Source: Osedax symbiont Rs1 (GTDB lineage Bacteria > Pseudomonadota > Gammaproteobacteria > Pseudomonadales > Balneatricaceae). Taken from it: 36,026 nt of DNA. Positions within the stretch are counted from its first letter, which is position 1. Each line of letters opens with the position of its first letter. The stretch is taken from assembly GCA_000416275.1 (NCBI GenBank), contig ASZJ01000144.1, positions 1-36,026 of the forward strand, read 5' to 3'. Below, in pieces: positions 7,803-17,860 of this stretch. The position numbers and the translations under genes are program-made. The notes under the pieces were generated by a model. That model had not been told where the DNA came from. It ran no database searches and saw only the letters and a list, made by a program, of their open reading frames with translations.

Positions 7803-8516
7803 TTAATCGGAGCGATGAGTCGAGATAAGGTAGTTCACATCCAGATCATTCGGGTTTAATCGGTATTCTTTGCTGACTAAGTTGTAAGTCATACCCACCA
7901 TGTCATCGATAGTTAATGGTGTGTTTCTTATCCAAGTACCTAGTTCAGAGGGTTTAATAAATTTTTTGAATTGATGGGTGCCCTTGGGAACCAAGTTGAG
8001 TAGATGCTCCGCGCCAATGATGGCAAATAGATAGCTTTTGGGATTGCGGTTGATGGTCGAAAAAAACACCTGACCGCCTGGTTTAACCAGTGTTGCACAA
8101 GCCTGCACAATTGAGCTTGGGTCGGGTACGTGTTCTAGCATTTCCATGCAGGTTACTACATCAAAGCTAGCTGGCTGTAATTCTGCCATTTCTTCAACGG
8201 AGATTTTTTGATAATCAACCCTAAAGCCGCTTTCTAAACCGTGCAGTTTTGCAATTTTTAAAGGTGCTGCCCCTAAATCAATGCCGGTTACCGTAGCACC
8301 TCTTTGAACCATCGATTCAGACAGAATGCCACCACCACAACCGACATCTAATACTTTTTTCCCCTCGAGAGATGCGATTCTATCAATATAGCTAACTCTT
8401 AAAGGATTGATGTCATGGAGAGGTTTGAATTCACTGTTTTTATCCCACCACATGCTGGCAAGTTCTTCAAATTTTGCAATTTCATCAGGGTCGACATTTA
8501 GCTGTGGTTTGCTCAT
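7803..8516 (-). CDS. ubiG: Ubiquinone biosynthesis O-methyltransferase UbiG
   Basis: SAM-dependent methyltransferase of 237 residues, matching UbiG length. It catalyses both O-methylations of ubiquinone synthesis (3-demethylubiquinol and the polyprenyl-catechol step). Seen directly: N-terminal [21 protein letters not shown] motif [14 protein letters not shown] at about 55–67, GIDLG, and [17 protein letters not shown] followed by [17 protein letters not shown], all characteristic of UbiG. No convincing Shine–Dalgarno sequence is seen before ATG 8516. First gene of the ubiG–mupP–yciK series, transcribed away from a 490-bp intergenic region. Confidence 0.95.
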   Translation of the reverse strand: MSKPQLNVDPDEIAKFEELASMWWDKNSEFKPLHDINPLRVSYIDRIASLEGKKVLDVGCGGGILSESMVQRGATVTGIDLGAAPLKIAKLHGLESGFRVDYQKISVEEMAELQPASFDVVTCMEMLEHVPDPSSIVQACATLVKPGGQVFFSTINRNPKSYLFAIIGAEHLLNLVPKGTHQFKKFIKPSELGTWIRNTPLTIDDMVGMTYNLVSKEYRLNPNDLDVNYLISTHRSD

Positions 8517-9007
8517 TTTTGGGTCTACTATAATATTAAATTCAAAACGTTATTCTAGCATTGCCTCGGCTAATATATAAACTCTGAATGTAAAACTTAG
8601 TGGGTTATCTGAATGACGGATTACAAAACAGGGCTGATTTGTAATGTCACAAGCTGAAAGTAATGGATTTTGAAAGACATTATCCTGGATCCGTGACCTC
8701 ACGGCACCACATAGCGCAAGCTCTTGATTCTACAGCGGTTGGAAAATACCCACTGAACTTATTGGTGCAGTTAAGGTTTTTCAATTCCACTGTAGAGCCA
8801 ATATATTACACTCTGTATTCACTTTGAAGTCATGGATTCAGGTAATAGAATGGTTTTTATTCACATAATAATTTTATTAACAAAAAATAAATATTTATAA
8901 ATAAGTGAATTTTATTGTCAAATACGATAGAGTTTTTTAAAATTGAACGATAGTGAGCTACAATTTAAGAATTGATTTTTAGCTTAGTGGCAAATAATTA
9001 TGCTTTA
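8517..9007. other. Divergent intergenic region between ubiG and the diguanylate cyclase
   Basis: About 490 bp with no supported gene. It must hold the promoters of the two divergent genes. It contains a complete long-form repeat (8684–8842), followed by a very AT-rich stretch (8850–8960) which may carry the cyclase promoter; no confident −35/−10 pair was picked. In pseudomonads mtnA and another gene lie between ubiG and gyrA; neither is present here. Confidence 0.5.
8684..8842. repeat. Interspersed palindromic repeat, copy 3 (long form, best preserved)
   Basis: 159 bp. Ends CCTGGATCCGTGACC and AAGTCATGGATTCAGG are inverted copies of each other. The outer parts (CATAGCGCAAGCTCTTGATTC and TTCACTTTGAAGTCA) match the short copies, while the interior of about 85 bp carries its own inverted repeat (8730–8746 against 8777–8795, CTACAG(C/T)GG…). 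The long form therefore looks like a two-level palindrome, and the short form like the same element without the interior. Confidence 0.8.
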
Positions 9008-10045
9008 ATGAGACGAGTGATGATATTTACTGAAAATTCTAAACAAGCTGTAGTGTTTTTGCGTCAAGCTGTACCAAAGATGATGGAGCACAGCATTGTT
9101 CCCAACCCGTTTAACTTTACGTTGTGGTACAGTTATTTTTCAAAACAGTTCCCGCTGTTAAATCAGGAATTAGATTATATTATAGATAGATATAATACCT
9201 GTCCCCCTGAGATGAGTGAAAAACTATTCCTCAAGCATATTATCAAAATAGATGAAAACACTGAAGATGTACAAAAAGCCTATCAACAAGGGATTGTCGA
9301 TTTGGTTGAGAATTTATCAGTAAGTATTGATGTCACTATTCAAGAAAGTTACCAGTTTTCGAGTGCATTGAATGAAAATATAGTGCAGTTGGGAGAGTGC
9401 TCAATATCGGATGTAGTGCAAGGTGTGCTCGGTGATTTAAGTCGAAATGCCTCTTCGTTATGTTCTGTTACCGATGCACTGCAATCTAAAATGGTTGCCG
9501 CTCAGACCGAGATAGATTCACTTAAAAAAGAGCTTGAAACCAGTAAGGAGCAAGCCAATACCGATTCCTTAACGGGCTTGAGTAATCGGCGAGTCTTTGA
9601 AACAATTTATAATAAAGTAGTTGCCGTAAGCAATGGTCGTGATATCTCTTTAATTATTATGGATATCGATAAGTTTAAACTGTTTAATGATAATTTTGGT
9701 CATCTAATGGGGGACCAAGTATTGAAATTAGTTGGTCAGTTATTGAAGGAGGAGTGCAAAGATCCTTTAATTCCGATTCGATTTGGAGGCGAGGAATTTG
9801 TGTTGCTCTGTCCAGAATCTAGTATTAAGGAGGCTTATGATATTGCTGAAAACATAAGAGTTAAACTTTCTCGTATAGCGCTGAGTAATAAACGGACTGG
9901 AGAAAAACTGCCGCCAGTGACTGCGTCTTTTGGGGTGACGGTTTCCGATGGTACGGAGCTTCTCCATGCAGTGATTGAAAGAGCTGACAAAGCACTGTAC
10001 TTGGCCAAAGAAAGTGGCAGGAATAGAGTGCAAATTGCTATTTGA
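9008..10045 (+). CDS. Diguanylate cyclase with an N-terminal sensor/helical domain
   Basis: Makes the second messenger c-di-GMP from two GTP. From ATG 9008 it has 345 residues: an N-terminal region of about 170 residues with the FTLWYSYFSKQFPLLNQELD signature seen ahead of GGDEF domains in soluble cyclases, a short coiled segment (TEIDSLKKELETSKEQA), then the GGDEF domain beginning DSLTGLSNRRVFE. The active loop is FGGEEF (260–264), with DIDKFKLFND for metal and GTP binding; both are intact. The RxxD inhibitory site usually five residues before the loop is not seen. No membrane segment. The start is uncertain: TTG 8972, GTG 8987, ATG 9008 and ATG 9020 share the frame. Stands alone, with a terminator after it. 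Confidence 0.88.
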   Translation: MRRVMIFTENSKQAVVFLRQAVPKMMEHSIVPNPFNFTLWYSYFSKQFPLLNQELDYIIDRYNTCPPEMSEKLFLKHIIKIDENTEDVQKAYQQGIVDLVENLSVSIDVTIQESYQFSSALNENIVQLGECSISDVVQGVLGDLSRNASSLCSVTDALQSKMVAAQTEIDSLKKELETSKEQANTDSLTGLSNRRVFETIYNKVVAVSNGRDISLIIMDIDKFKLFNDNFGHLMGDQVLKLVGQLLKEECKDPLIPIRFGGEEFVLLCPESSIKEAYDIAENIRVKLSRIALSNKRTGEKLPPVTASFGVTVSDGTELLHAVIERADKALYLAKESGRNRVQIAI

Positions 10046-10084
10046 AAAATCCCCTTCCTTTTTTGAGTTTAATTGCCCAAGTTT

Positions 10085-10145
10085 AACAGCCTGTTCTGCA
10101 GTCGGTGAGTTTTAAGAGTAGGGCTGCTAGCAGGCTGTTTTTTTG
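10085..10145 (+). terminator. Probable intrinsic terminator after the diguanylate cyclase gene
   Basis: AACAGCCTG at 10085–10093 pairs with CAGGCTGTT at 10131–10139 and is followed directly by a run of T. The 37-nt loop is long and contains a further CTGCTAGCAG-type palindrome. Strand choice follows from the T run. Confidence 0.6.
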
Positions 10146-10225
10146 TTTTATATAATGCTATCTCAGCTGAATAACGAATTGATTTAAGGTGATAATTTCT
10201 TTTCCTTTAATGGCTGATTAAGCAA

Positions 10226-10254
10226 GTGTTAGTCGGCCATTTTTGTGATACAAT
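10226..10254 (+). promoter_or_regulatory. Candidate gyrA promoter with extended −10
   Basis: TGATACAAT (10246–10254) is an extended −10 (TG-n-TACAAT). The hexamer 17 bp upstream, GTGTTA, is a poor −35, as is common with extended −10 promoters. It would start transcription about 140 bp before the gyrA ATG, in the 353-bp gap whose left part holds the preceding terminator. Confidence 0.4.
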
Positions 10255-10398
10255 TTCGCGGTTAAAATTGTCTCTGATGCTCATGATAGTAGTTAGGTGT
10301 GTTTGAGTTTATCTCTGAGGCAACTTTACTTGTTTTTGGAAAAAAACAATAACAACCTTATTTAGAAGCGCAAAACCGACCAAGGAAAGCTGTAATTT

Positions 10399-13059
10399 AT
10401 GGGTGATTTAGTAAAACAGATTGTACCGGTTAATATTGAAGATGAGATGAAGCAATCTTATCTGGATTATGCAATGTCTGTTATCGTAGGCAGAGCGCTT
10501 CCGGATGTGCGCGATGGTTTAAAACCTGTGCACCGTCGCGTTCTTTTCGCGATGAGTGAATTAAAAAATGACTGGAATAAGCCTTATCTTAAATCCGCTC
10601 GTGTGGTTGGTGATGTTATTGGTAAATATCATCCACATGGGGATAGTGCTGTTTACGATACTATTGTTCGCATGGCACAAAACTTTTCACTGAGATATAT
10701 GCTGATTGATGGGCAGGGTAACTTTGGTTCTGTCGATGGTGATTCAGCTGCGGCGATGCGTTATACCGAAATTAGGATGCGCAAAATATCTCACGATCTA
10801 TTGGCTGATTTAGATAAAGAAACCGTAGATTATGTGCCTAACTATGATGGCACTATTCAGATTCCCGCTGTATTACCAACCCGCTTACCTAATCTATTGT
10901 TAAATGGCTCCTCAGGTATTGCGGTAGGTATGGCGACTAATATTCCACCGCATAACTTAACAGAGGTCGTTAATGGCTGCCTGGCGCTGATTGATAATCC
11001 CGACTTGGATATCGATGGTTTGATGGAATATATCCCCGGTCCAGATTTTCCGACAGGGGCGATAATTAATGGTCGTGCTGGCATATTACTGGCCTATCGT
11101 ACGGGTCGCGGTCGTATTTATTTGCGTTCTAAATATCATGTAGAACAAGTAAATGCAGCGGGTAAAGAAGCAATTATAGTCACTGAAATTCCCTATCAGT
11201 TGAATAAATCGCGTTTAATCGAAAGAATTGCAGAGCTAGTCAAAGATAAAAAATTAGAGGGCATCACCGAGTTACGTGATGAGTCTGATAAAGATGGTAT
11301 GCGAATTGTCATCGAGCTTCGTCGAGGTGAAGTCACAGAAATTATCGCCAACAACCTGTTTTCACAGACCCAGATGGAAGGTGTGTTTGGAATAAACATG
11401 GTGGCGTTAGTTGATGGCCAACCGAAATTATTAAACCTCAAAGATATGTTGGTGAACTTTGTTCGCCACCGCCGTGAAGTTGTTACTCGTCGTACTGTTT
11501 ATCTGTTGCGCAAAGCTCGGGAGCGCGGACATGTACTGGAGGGCTTGGCGATTGCTCTAGCTAATATCGACCCGGTTATTCAGATGATTAAAAGCTCAGA
11601 GTCTCCGGCAGATGCCAAAGAGCGTTTGATCAATAACGCATGGGATCCAGGTTCAGTGACCGAAATGTTAGCCAGTACTGGTGAACATGCATGTCGACCT
11701 GATGATTTGGAAGAGCAATACGGTATGCGTGATGGCAAGTATTACTTGTCACCAGTACAGGCTCAGGCGATTTTAGATTTGCGATTGCACCGCTTAACAG
11801 GCCTAGAGCATGAAAAGCTGATTGCTGAATATGCTGAGTTACTGGTTAAAATTGCTGGTTTCCTAGAAATTCTCGGCTCATTTACGGTGTTGATGAATAT
11901 TATTCGTGAAGAGTTGCGTGCGATTATCGACGAGTATGGCGATGAGCGTAAAACAGAGATCATTGCCTCTCGTCAAGATTTGACGGTCGCAGATTTGATC
12001 ACTGAAGAAGACATGGTCGTGACAATATCCCATGGTGGATATGCAAAATCTCAACCATTAACTGATTATCAAGCTCAGCGTCGTGGTGGTAAAGGTAAGT
12101 CTGTCACTGCCGTTAAAGATGAAGACTTCGTTGAGCATTTGCTCATCGCAAGCACCCACGATACTATTTTGTGTTTTAGTAACTTCGGTAAAGTGTACTG
12201 GTTAAAAGTCTTTGAAATACCGGTTGCTTCTCGTGCCGCACGCGGTCGTCCGATCATAAATATTCTACCTTTAGCTGAAGGCGAGCGTATCTCGACTATC
12301 CTACCGGTGAATGAATATTCGGAAGACCGATTTGTCTTTATGGCTACAGCCAGCGGTACCGTTAAGAAAACATCATTAGTTAATTTTGCTCGTCCACGTA
12401 GTTCAGGTTTGATTGCGGTAGATCTACTAGATGATGACGCCTTAATTGGCGCAGCCATTACCGAAGGTGATGATGATATTTTATTAGTCACCAGTGCCGG
12501 TAAAGCGGCTCGCTTTCATGAGACAGATGTCCGAGCAATGGGCCGAACGGCTCGTGGTGTTCGCGGTGTGAAGATGAAAGATGCAGCTAAAGTCATATCG
12601 CTAATTATCCCTAAAGAGGGCGGTAAAATACTAACAGCTTCTGAAAATGGATTTGGCAAGCAAACCGAAGTATCCGATTTTCCGTGTAAAGGCCGTGGTA
12701 ATCAAGGCGTTATAGGGCAGCAATGTACTGATCGTAACGGCGGAATTGCCGGGGCAGTGCAAGTGTTTACCGGAGACGATGTGATGTTGATCAGTGATCA
12801 GGGCACCATGGTGCGTACTCGCACTAGTGAGATTGGTGTGCTGGGTCGCAACACCCAGGGGGTGCGTTTAATTCGTGTTGTGGAAGGTGAGAGTTTAGTT
12901 GGAATCGCGAGAATTCAAGAACCTACTGAAGAAGATGAAGAGCAAATAGAAGAAGTTACAGATGAGAATCAACAAAGTACCGAAAATGTTGATGCGGTTA
13001 ATGAGACTGCGGCCGATTCTGTAGATGACTCATCATCGGATGATACTGAACAGAGTTAA
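10399..13059 (+). CDS. gyrA: DNA gyrase subunit A
   Basis: Subunit of the type II topoisomerase that introduces negative supercoils, cutting and rejoining DNA; works as GyrA2GyrB2. 886 residues, normal length. Seen: active-site Tyr122 in [10 protein letters not shown]; the quinolone region [17 protein letters not shown] with Ser83 and Asp87, the drug-sensitive wild-type residues; the GyrA box QRRGGKG that begins the DNA-wrapping C-terminal domain; and a long acidic tail ([10 protein letters not shown]… to the end) like that which regulates wrapping in E. coli. RBS AAGGAAAG is about 11 nt before ATG. Heads the conserved gyrA–serC–pheA series but has its own terminator. Confidence 0.98.
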   Translation: MGDLVKQIVPVNIEDEMKQSYLDYAMSVIVGRALPDVRDGLKPVHRRVLFAMSELKNDWNKPYLKSARVVGDVIGKYHPHGDSAVYDTIVRMAQNFSLRYMLIDGQGNFGSVDGDSAAAMRYTEIRMRKISHDLLADLDKETVDYVPNYDGTIQIPAVLPTRLPNLLLNGSSGIAVGMATNIPPHNLTEVVNGCLALIDNPDLDIDGLMEYIPGPDFPTGAIINGRAGILLAYRTGRGRIYLRSKYHVEQVNAAGKEAIIVTEIPYQLNKSRLIERIAELVKDKKLEGITELRDESDKDGMRIVIELRRGEVTEIIANNLFSQTQMEGVFGINMVALVDGQPKLLNLKDMLVNFVRHRREVVTRRTVYLLRKARERGHVLEGLAIALANIDPVIQMIKSSESPADAKERLINNAWDPGSVTEMLASTGEHACRPDDLEEQYGMRDGKYYLSPVQAQAILDLRLHRLTGLEHEKLIAEYAELLVKIAGFLEILGSFTVLMNIIREELRAIIDEYGDERKTEIIASRQDLTVADLITEEDMVVTISHGGYAKSQPLTDYQAQRRGGKGKSVTAVKDEDFVEHLLIASTHDTILCFSNFGKVYWLKVFEIPVASRAARGRPIINILPLAEGERISTILPVNEYSEDRFVFMATASGTVKKTSLVNFARPRSSGLIAVDLLDDDALIGAAITEGDDDILLVTSAGKAARFHETDVRAMGRTARGVRGVKMKDAAKVISLIIPKEGGKILTASENGFGKQTEVSDFPCKGRGNQGVIGQQCTDRNGGIAGAVQVFTGDDVMLISDQGTMVRTRTSEIGVLGRNTQGVRLIRVVEGESLVGIARIQEPTEEDEEQIEEVTDENQQSTENVDAVNETAADSVDDSSSDDTEQS

Positions 13060-13079
13060 TCTGCTTGTATTAGCTTTAT

Positions 13080-13107
13080 AAAAAGTGCGGCTTAGGTCGC
13101 ACTTTTT
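13080..13107 (+). terminator. Intrinsic terminator after gyrA
   Basis: AAAAAGTGCG / CGCACTTTTT, a perfect 10-bp stem with an 8-nt loop ending in five T, beginning 21 bp after the gyrA stop codon. Confidence 0.85.
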
Positions 13108-13261
13108 CATGTATGAACAGAATGGTTAGCCAGCTTGTTAGCAGATCAGAAAGATTTAGTTTGCTGGTTGTTTTAGGCGAGTATTTTCTGGATGAGTGTC
13201 TAGCAATATTAAACTGGCTCTTTAATATGAGTATTTAGCAAATTGATAAAAAGGTTTTAAC

Positions 13262-14344
13262 ATGAAACGACAGCACAATTTTAGCGCAGGCCCTGCCGCT
13301 ATTCCGCAGTCAGTGCTAGAGCGTGCTCAAACAGAACTGTTGGACTGGAATCAGCAGGGTCTGTCAATCATGGAAATGAGCCATCGCAGCAAGGAATTCG
13401 TTGGTGTCGCCCAGAAAGCAGAGCAAGACTTAAGAATATTATTGAACATCCCCCAAAACTATAAAGTGTTGTTTTTGCAAGGTGGCGCGACCAGCCAATT
13501 TGCCATGATACCGCTTAATTTAGCGCGCGCAGACCAAACAACTGCCTATATTGAAACCGGGATGTGGTCAAAAAAGTCATTAGATGAGGCGCGACGTTTT
13601 TCTAATATGCAAGTGATTGCCTCAGCTGCTGAACGAAATTATCTATCTGTTCCCAGTCAATCGGAGCTGATCTTAGGGGCGGATGTTGCTTATTTGCACT
13701 ATGCGTCTAATGAGACGGTTGCGGGGTTATGCTTTGATTATATTCCTCATACTGGTGATGTGCCACTAGTGGCAGATATGTCCTCTGACATACTATCTAA
13801 GCAAATTGATATATCTAAATTTGGGATGATCTATGCCGGCGCGCAAAAGAACATTGGTCCAGCGGGCTTAACCGTGGTTATTATCCGTGAAGATCTATTG
13901 GATAGAGCGCAGATATCAATACCGAAAATGTATAATTATGAAGTACATGCCGCGGCAGAATCGATGTCGAACACCCCGCCAACTTTTGCTTGGTATCTGT
14001 CAGGTTTAGTTTTTGAATGGTTGAGAGAGCAGGGAGGGGTGGCGGCGATTGAGGCAGTTAATGATAGAAAAGCCGCCAATTTATATCGACAAATTGATAG
14101 CAGTGATTTTTATTACAACCGAGTTGTACTAGCTAATCGTTCAAAAATGAACATCCCCTTTAATATTAAAGATAGCGTATTAGAGAGTAAGTTTTTAGAG
14201 TTGTCGACTGCGGCAGGCTTGTTAAATCTTAAGGGGCATAAAGCCGCTGGAGGAATGCGTGCCAGTATTTACAATGCAGTGAGTGAAAACTCAGTGCAAG
14301 CACTGGTTGATTTTATGCAAGATTTCGAACAGCGTTTTGGCTAA
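13262..14344 (+). CDS. serC: Phosphoserine aminotransferase
   Basis: PLP enzyme that transaminates 3-phosphohydroxypyruvate to phosphoserine (serine synthesis) and acts in the DXP-dependent vitamin B6 pathway. 360 residues, the family's usual size. It opens with FSAGPAAIP, contains GGATSQFAMIPLNL, and has the PLP lysine in YAGAQKNIGPAGLTVVI. The C-terminal GGMRASIYNAV is the substrate-binding Arg region. Lies 155 bp after the gyrA terminator and 90 bp before pheA, the conserved order in pseudomonads, where serC, pheA and tyrA-aroA are co-expressed. Confidence 0.97.
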   Translation: MKRQHNFSAGPAAIPQSVLERAQTELLDWNQQGLSIMEMSHRSKEFVGVAQKAEQDLRILLNIPQNYKVLFLQGGATSQFAMIPLNLARADQTTAYIETGMWSKKSLDEARRFSNMQVIASAAERNYLSVPSQSELILGADVAYLHYASNETVAGLCFDYIPHTGDVPLVADMSSDILSKQIDISKFGMIYAGAQKNIGPAGLTVVIIREDLLDRAQISIPKMYNYEVHAAAESMSNTPPTFAWYLSGLVFEWLREQGGVAAIEAVNDRKAANLYRQIDSSDFYYNRVVLANRSKMNIPFNIKDSVLESKFLELSTAAGLLNLKGHKAAGGMRASIYNAVSENSVQALVDFMQDFEQRFG

Positions 14345-14434
14345 ATAGGCGAATATTTTCAATTTATAAACCTAGCTGTATATCAGCGTTGTTTAGTGTG
14401 GAATTGACTAGGCAAAGTTTTTTTAGGTAAAGAA

Positions 14435-15547
14435 ATGACAGTTCAGCAGAAACAGCAAGAACAAGAGCTGCTTAAATTGCGAGATCAAATTGATTCAATT
14501 GATCAGCAACTGCATAAGTTGATTAATCAGCGTGCCGAGTGTGCTCAGCAAGTAGCTCATGTGAAAGAGAAATATAAAGGTGTTGAAGATGTAGTCTTCT
14601 ATCGCCCAGAACGCGAAGCGCAAGTGTTGCGCAAAGTAATGGAGCGCAATCAAGGCCCCCTTGAAGATAAAGCCGTAGCTAAGTTGTTTAGAGAAGTGAT
14701 GTCTGTCTGTTTGGCGCATGAACAACCTTTGCAAATCGCTTATTTAGGCCCAGCTGGGGCATTTGCTCAACTAGCGGCCCACAAACATTTCGGCAGCTCT
14801 GCATTTACAGTCGCGGTTATTTCTTTGGATCAAGTATTTAAAGAAGTCGAAAACTCTGTCGTCAACTATGGCGTGGTACCGATTGAACATAGTACTCAGG
14901 GGATTGCTAGCCAGACCTTGGATTTATTTAAACGATACCAACTTAGTATCTGTGGTGAAGTAGAGCTAGCTGTTCAGCTACACTTGTTTAGCCGCAAAGA
15001 AATATCCCTGCACGCGATCGAAAATGTATATGCCTTAAAGGAAACTTTAACTCAGTGTCATGCGTGGTTAGATAAACATTGTCCAGTGGCAGCAAGGGTG
15101 GGTACTGATAGTTTAGAAAAGGCACTGCAGTTAGCGCATCAAGATGCTAGTGGCGCTATCCTTACAGGGGATGGGACCATTGAAAGTCAGTGGCAGTTAG
15201 CGGCACAAAATATAAGCAGTGATGGTGAGCATAAAGCGAGATTTTTAATTATCGGGCGACAAAAAATTTCACCTTCAGGGGTAGATAAAACCTCAATTCT
15301 TATAGTCACTAAGAATAGACCTGGCGCACTGCACGATCTATTGACCCCATTTAGAGAACGCGCTATAAGTTTGACAAAAATTGAAACGCATTTGGAGGCG
15401 AGCGTACTAGGCCAAGGGTGCTCAGTTTTTTATATTGATTTTGAAGGTCATAGCAGCGACACGCAGATTCAAGCGGTGCTCCAGCAACTAGAGGAGAACA
15501 GTGTTGAAATTAAAATTCTGGGATCCTACCCCAGAGCAGTGCTTTAA
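14435..15547 (+). CDS. pheA: P-protein: chorismate mutase with a degenerate prephenate dehydratase domain and ACT domain
   Basis: Normally makes prephenate from chorismate and then phenylpyruvate, the route to phenylalanine. The 370-residue frame is intact. Residues 12–97 form the chorismate mutase, with the expected LRDQIDSID, Arg33, VKEK, FYRPERE and HEQPLQ. The dehydratase domain (about 101–278) has lost family signatures: GTF is GAF (108–110), the ENST motif is EHST (151–154), SHPQ is ALKE (200–203), and the catalytic TRF is ARF (268–270, GCG codon at 15236). In the ACT domain GALH is kept but ESRP is ETHL (317–320), so phenylalanine feedback is doubtful. Probably still a mutase; dehydratase activity is unlikely. 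A hisC gene, usual after pheA in pseudomonads, is absent. Confidence 0.9.
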   Translation: MTVQQKQQEQELLKLRDQIDSIDQQLHKLINQRAECAQQVAHVKEKYKGVEDVVFYRPEREAQVLRKVMERNQGPLEDKAVAKLFREVMSVCLAHEQPLQIAYLGPAGAFAQLAAHKHFGSSAFTVAVISLDQVFKEVENSVVNYGVVPIEHSTQGIASQTLDLFKRYQLSICGEVELAVQLHLFSRKEISLHAIENVYALKETLTQCHAWLDKHCPVAARVGTDSLEKALQLAHQDASGAILTGDGTIESQWQLAAQNISSDGEHKARFLIIGRQKISPSGVDKTSILIVTKNRPGALHDLLTPFRERAISLTKIETHLEASVLGQGCSVFYIDFEGHSSDTQIQAVLQQLEENSVEIKILGSYPRAVL

Positions 15548-15583
15548 CCAAATCCGAATAATGAGACGTTGAGAAAAATCTGT

Positions 15584-17860
15584 ATGTCGATAGCAAAAGA
15601 AAATCCTAAGAAGTCCCCTGGTCACACTGCGGATGATTTTTTTATGGTGAGAAATACCTTGATCATCGGCTTGGGGATGATCGGCGGATCTCTTGCTAAG
15701 GCATTGAAAGAAAATGGATTTTCTAGAACGGTGGTTGGTTTTGATCGTTCGCAACAAGCCGTTGAATTAGGCGTGCAAATGGGCGTGATTGATAGAGGCT
15801 GTCAAGATATTAAAAGCGCGGTGACTGAAGCCGATTTAATTATTTTAGCCGTTCCAGTTAAAGCCACTGCAAAAGTGCTAGCTATGCTTAAACCATATCT
15901 TAACGCCGAGACTATTGTCAGTGATGTCGGCAGTACCAAAGGCAGTGTTATTGCAGCGGCGGTTGAAGTGTTTGGAACAGTACCGGCTAACTTTATTCCG
16001 GCGCATCCGATTGCCGGTTCAGAAAAAAGTGGTGTTCAATCAGCGAATAGTCAGTTGTTTGTTAAACACAAAGTTATCATAACTCCACACTCATTGGCCA
16101 GCCAGCAAGCCACCCAAATGATTGCCAGAATGTGGCAAAGTACTGGCGCAGAAATACTGCAGATGGATGTGAAAAAGCACGACGAAGTGTTAGCCGCAAC
16201 CAGTCATTTACCACACTTATTAGCATTTTCATTGGTAGATTCGCTAGCGCAAGAGTCTGAAAGCCTAGATATATTTCGTTACGCCGCTGGTGGTTTTCGT
16301 GATTTCACCCGCATCGCCGCGTCAGATCCAACCATGTGGAGCGATGTTTGTGGCGCTAATAAACATGCAGTACTGCAGCAGATTGAAATCTTTAGCAAAG
16401 GTTTGAATAGATTAAAGCAAGCGATTGAAGCTGACGATGAGCAGAGTATAAAAGGAATATTTATTCGCGCTCGGGCAGCGCGTGAACACTTTGGTAAAAT
16501 GTTAACCGGAACGGCATATGCTGCAGATTCCCAGCAAAAAAACATTAGCTTTTTCATAGAGCCAAACTCAGTACTAAAAGGTCAAATTAAGGTGCCTGGA
16601 GATAAATCTATCTCTCATAGAGCGATTATCTTTGCAGCATTGGGCGATGGGATATCAGAAATAAACGGTTTTTTAAACAGCGAAGACAGTATGGCAACCG
16701 TTCAGGCTTTGCGAGATATGGGAGTCGTTATTGAAGGGCCGCATAGAGGTCAACTTAAAGTATATGGTGTAGGTAAAGATGGGTTGTGCCCACCTTCTGG
16801 GGATCTGTGTCTAGGTAACTCTGGGACTAGCATGCGGTTGTTGACCGGGCTGTTAGCAGCGCAAAAATTTTCCACTGTGCTCAGTGGTGATCACTCATTG
16901 AGTTCTCGTCCAATGGAAAGAATAGCTGAACCATTACGGAAAATGGGTGCGGAAATCAGCACCTCTGAAAATGGTGGCGCTCCTATACATATAAAAGGTG
17001 GGCAAACGCTGCAGGGTATTGACTATGTGATGCCAATCGCTAGCGCGCAAGTGAAATCCAGTATTATGTTGGCCGCGCTGTATGCCCAAGGCAGTAGTTC
17101 GATTACTCAGCCGGCAAACACTAGAAATCATACTGAAGTATTAATGCGTACATTGGGTATTGATATAGAAGTAACTGATAAAACCGTGACTATTCAGCCA
17201 TGCGGTCAATTACCAAGCTTTACACTTGCAATACCGGGGGATTTATCTTCCGCAGCCTTCTTTATAGTCGGCGCGACAATTTGTATAGGTTCCAACGTGG
17301 TTTTAAAAGGTATAGGTGTTAACCCAACGCGCATGGGGGTTATCCATATTTTAAAACTAATGGGTGCGCAGATTGTTCTGCAAAACCACAGAGAAATTAA
17401 CGGCGAAGCAGTGGCTGATATTCAGGTAGAATATAGTACGCTGCAAGGGATTAAAATTCCTCGGCAATATGTATCTACGGCAATCGATGAATTCCCTGTT
17501 ATATTTGTTGCTGCCAGCTGTGCGCTAGGTATTACTAAGATAAATGGTCTGTCTGAGTTGCGGCATAAAGAGAGTGACCGGATCAAAGTAATGGTCGAGG
17601 GCTTGCGGGCGCTCGGAATTAATATCAAAGAGCAAAATGATGGTGTAATTATTGAAGGTGGTCAGTTACAAGGTGGCATTGTCGATAGTAAAGGCGACCA
17701 TCGAACCGCGATGGCTTTTGCTATAGCGGGTTTGATAGCCAGAGGTCCAATCGAAATATCAAACTGTTCGCCAGTGGCTACATCTTTCCCAGAATTTGTA
17801 GAAAACTCCGCGAAAGCGGGTCTAAGAATAAGAAAGGAGGAGGCGAATGTCTCAAGTTAA
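15584..17860 (+). CDS. tyrA-aroA: Fused prephenate dehydrogenase / EPSP synthase (TyrA–AroA)
   Basis: Bifunctional protein of 758 residues, a fusion known in pseudomonads. The N-terminal half oxidises prephenate to 4-hydroxyphenylpyruvate for tyrosine: NAD motif [24 protein letters not shown], and the active-site His in [11 protein letters not shown]. The second half, from [20 protein letters not shown] onward, is 5-enolpyruvylshikimate-3-phosphate synthase, the sixth step of the shikimate pathway: [32 protein letters not shown] and NPTRMG. These are class II EPSPS motifs. ATG 15584 is chosen over TTG 15569 of the same frame; ATG 15644, just before the NAD fold, is also possible. The 3' end overlaps cmk by 14 bp. 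Confidence 0.95.
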   Translation: MSIAKENPKKSPGHTADDFFMVRNTLIIGLGMIGGSLAKALKENGFSRTVVGFDRSQQAVELGVQMGVIDRGCQDIKSAVTEADLIILAVPVKATAKVLAMLKPYLNAETIVSDVGSTKGSVIAAAVEVFGTVPANFIPAHPIAGSEKSGVQSANSQLFVKHKVIITPHSLASQQATQMIARMWQSTGAEILQMDVKKHDEVLAATSHLPHLLAFSLVDSLAQESESLDIFRYAAGGFRDFTRIAASDPTMWSDVCGANKHAVLQQIEIFSKGLNRLKQAIEADDEQSIKGIFIRARAAREHFGKMLTGTAYAADSQQKNISFFIEPNSVLKGQIKVPGDKSISHRAIIFAALGDGISEINGFLNSEDSMATVQALRDMGVVIEGPHRGQLKVYGVGKDGLCPPSGDLCLGNSGTSMRLLTGLLAAQKFSTVLSGDHSLSSRPMERIAEPLRKMGAEISTSENGGAPIHIKGGQTLQGIDYVMPIASAQVKSSIMLAALYAQGSSSITQPANTRNHTEVLMRTLGIDIEVTDKTVTIQPCGQLPSFTLAIPGDLSSAAFFIVGATICIGSNVVLKGIGVNPTRMGVIHILKLMGAQIVLQNHREINGEAVADIQVEYSTLQGIKIPRQYVSTAIDEFPVIFVAASCALGITKINGLSELRHKESDRIKVMVEGLRALGINIKEQNDGVIIEGGQLQGGIVDSKGDHRTAMAFAIAGLIARGPIEISNCSPVATSFPEFVENSAKAGLRIRKEEANVSS

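Noticed and set aside
11196-12491. Antisense open frames across gyrA, up to 138 codons
   Set aside because: Serine/arginine-rich translations typical of the reverse frame of a conserved gene; gyrA is unambiguous.
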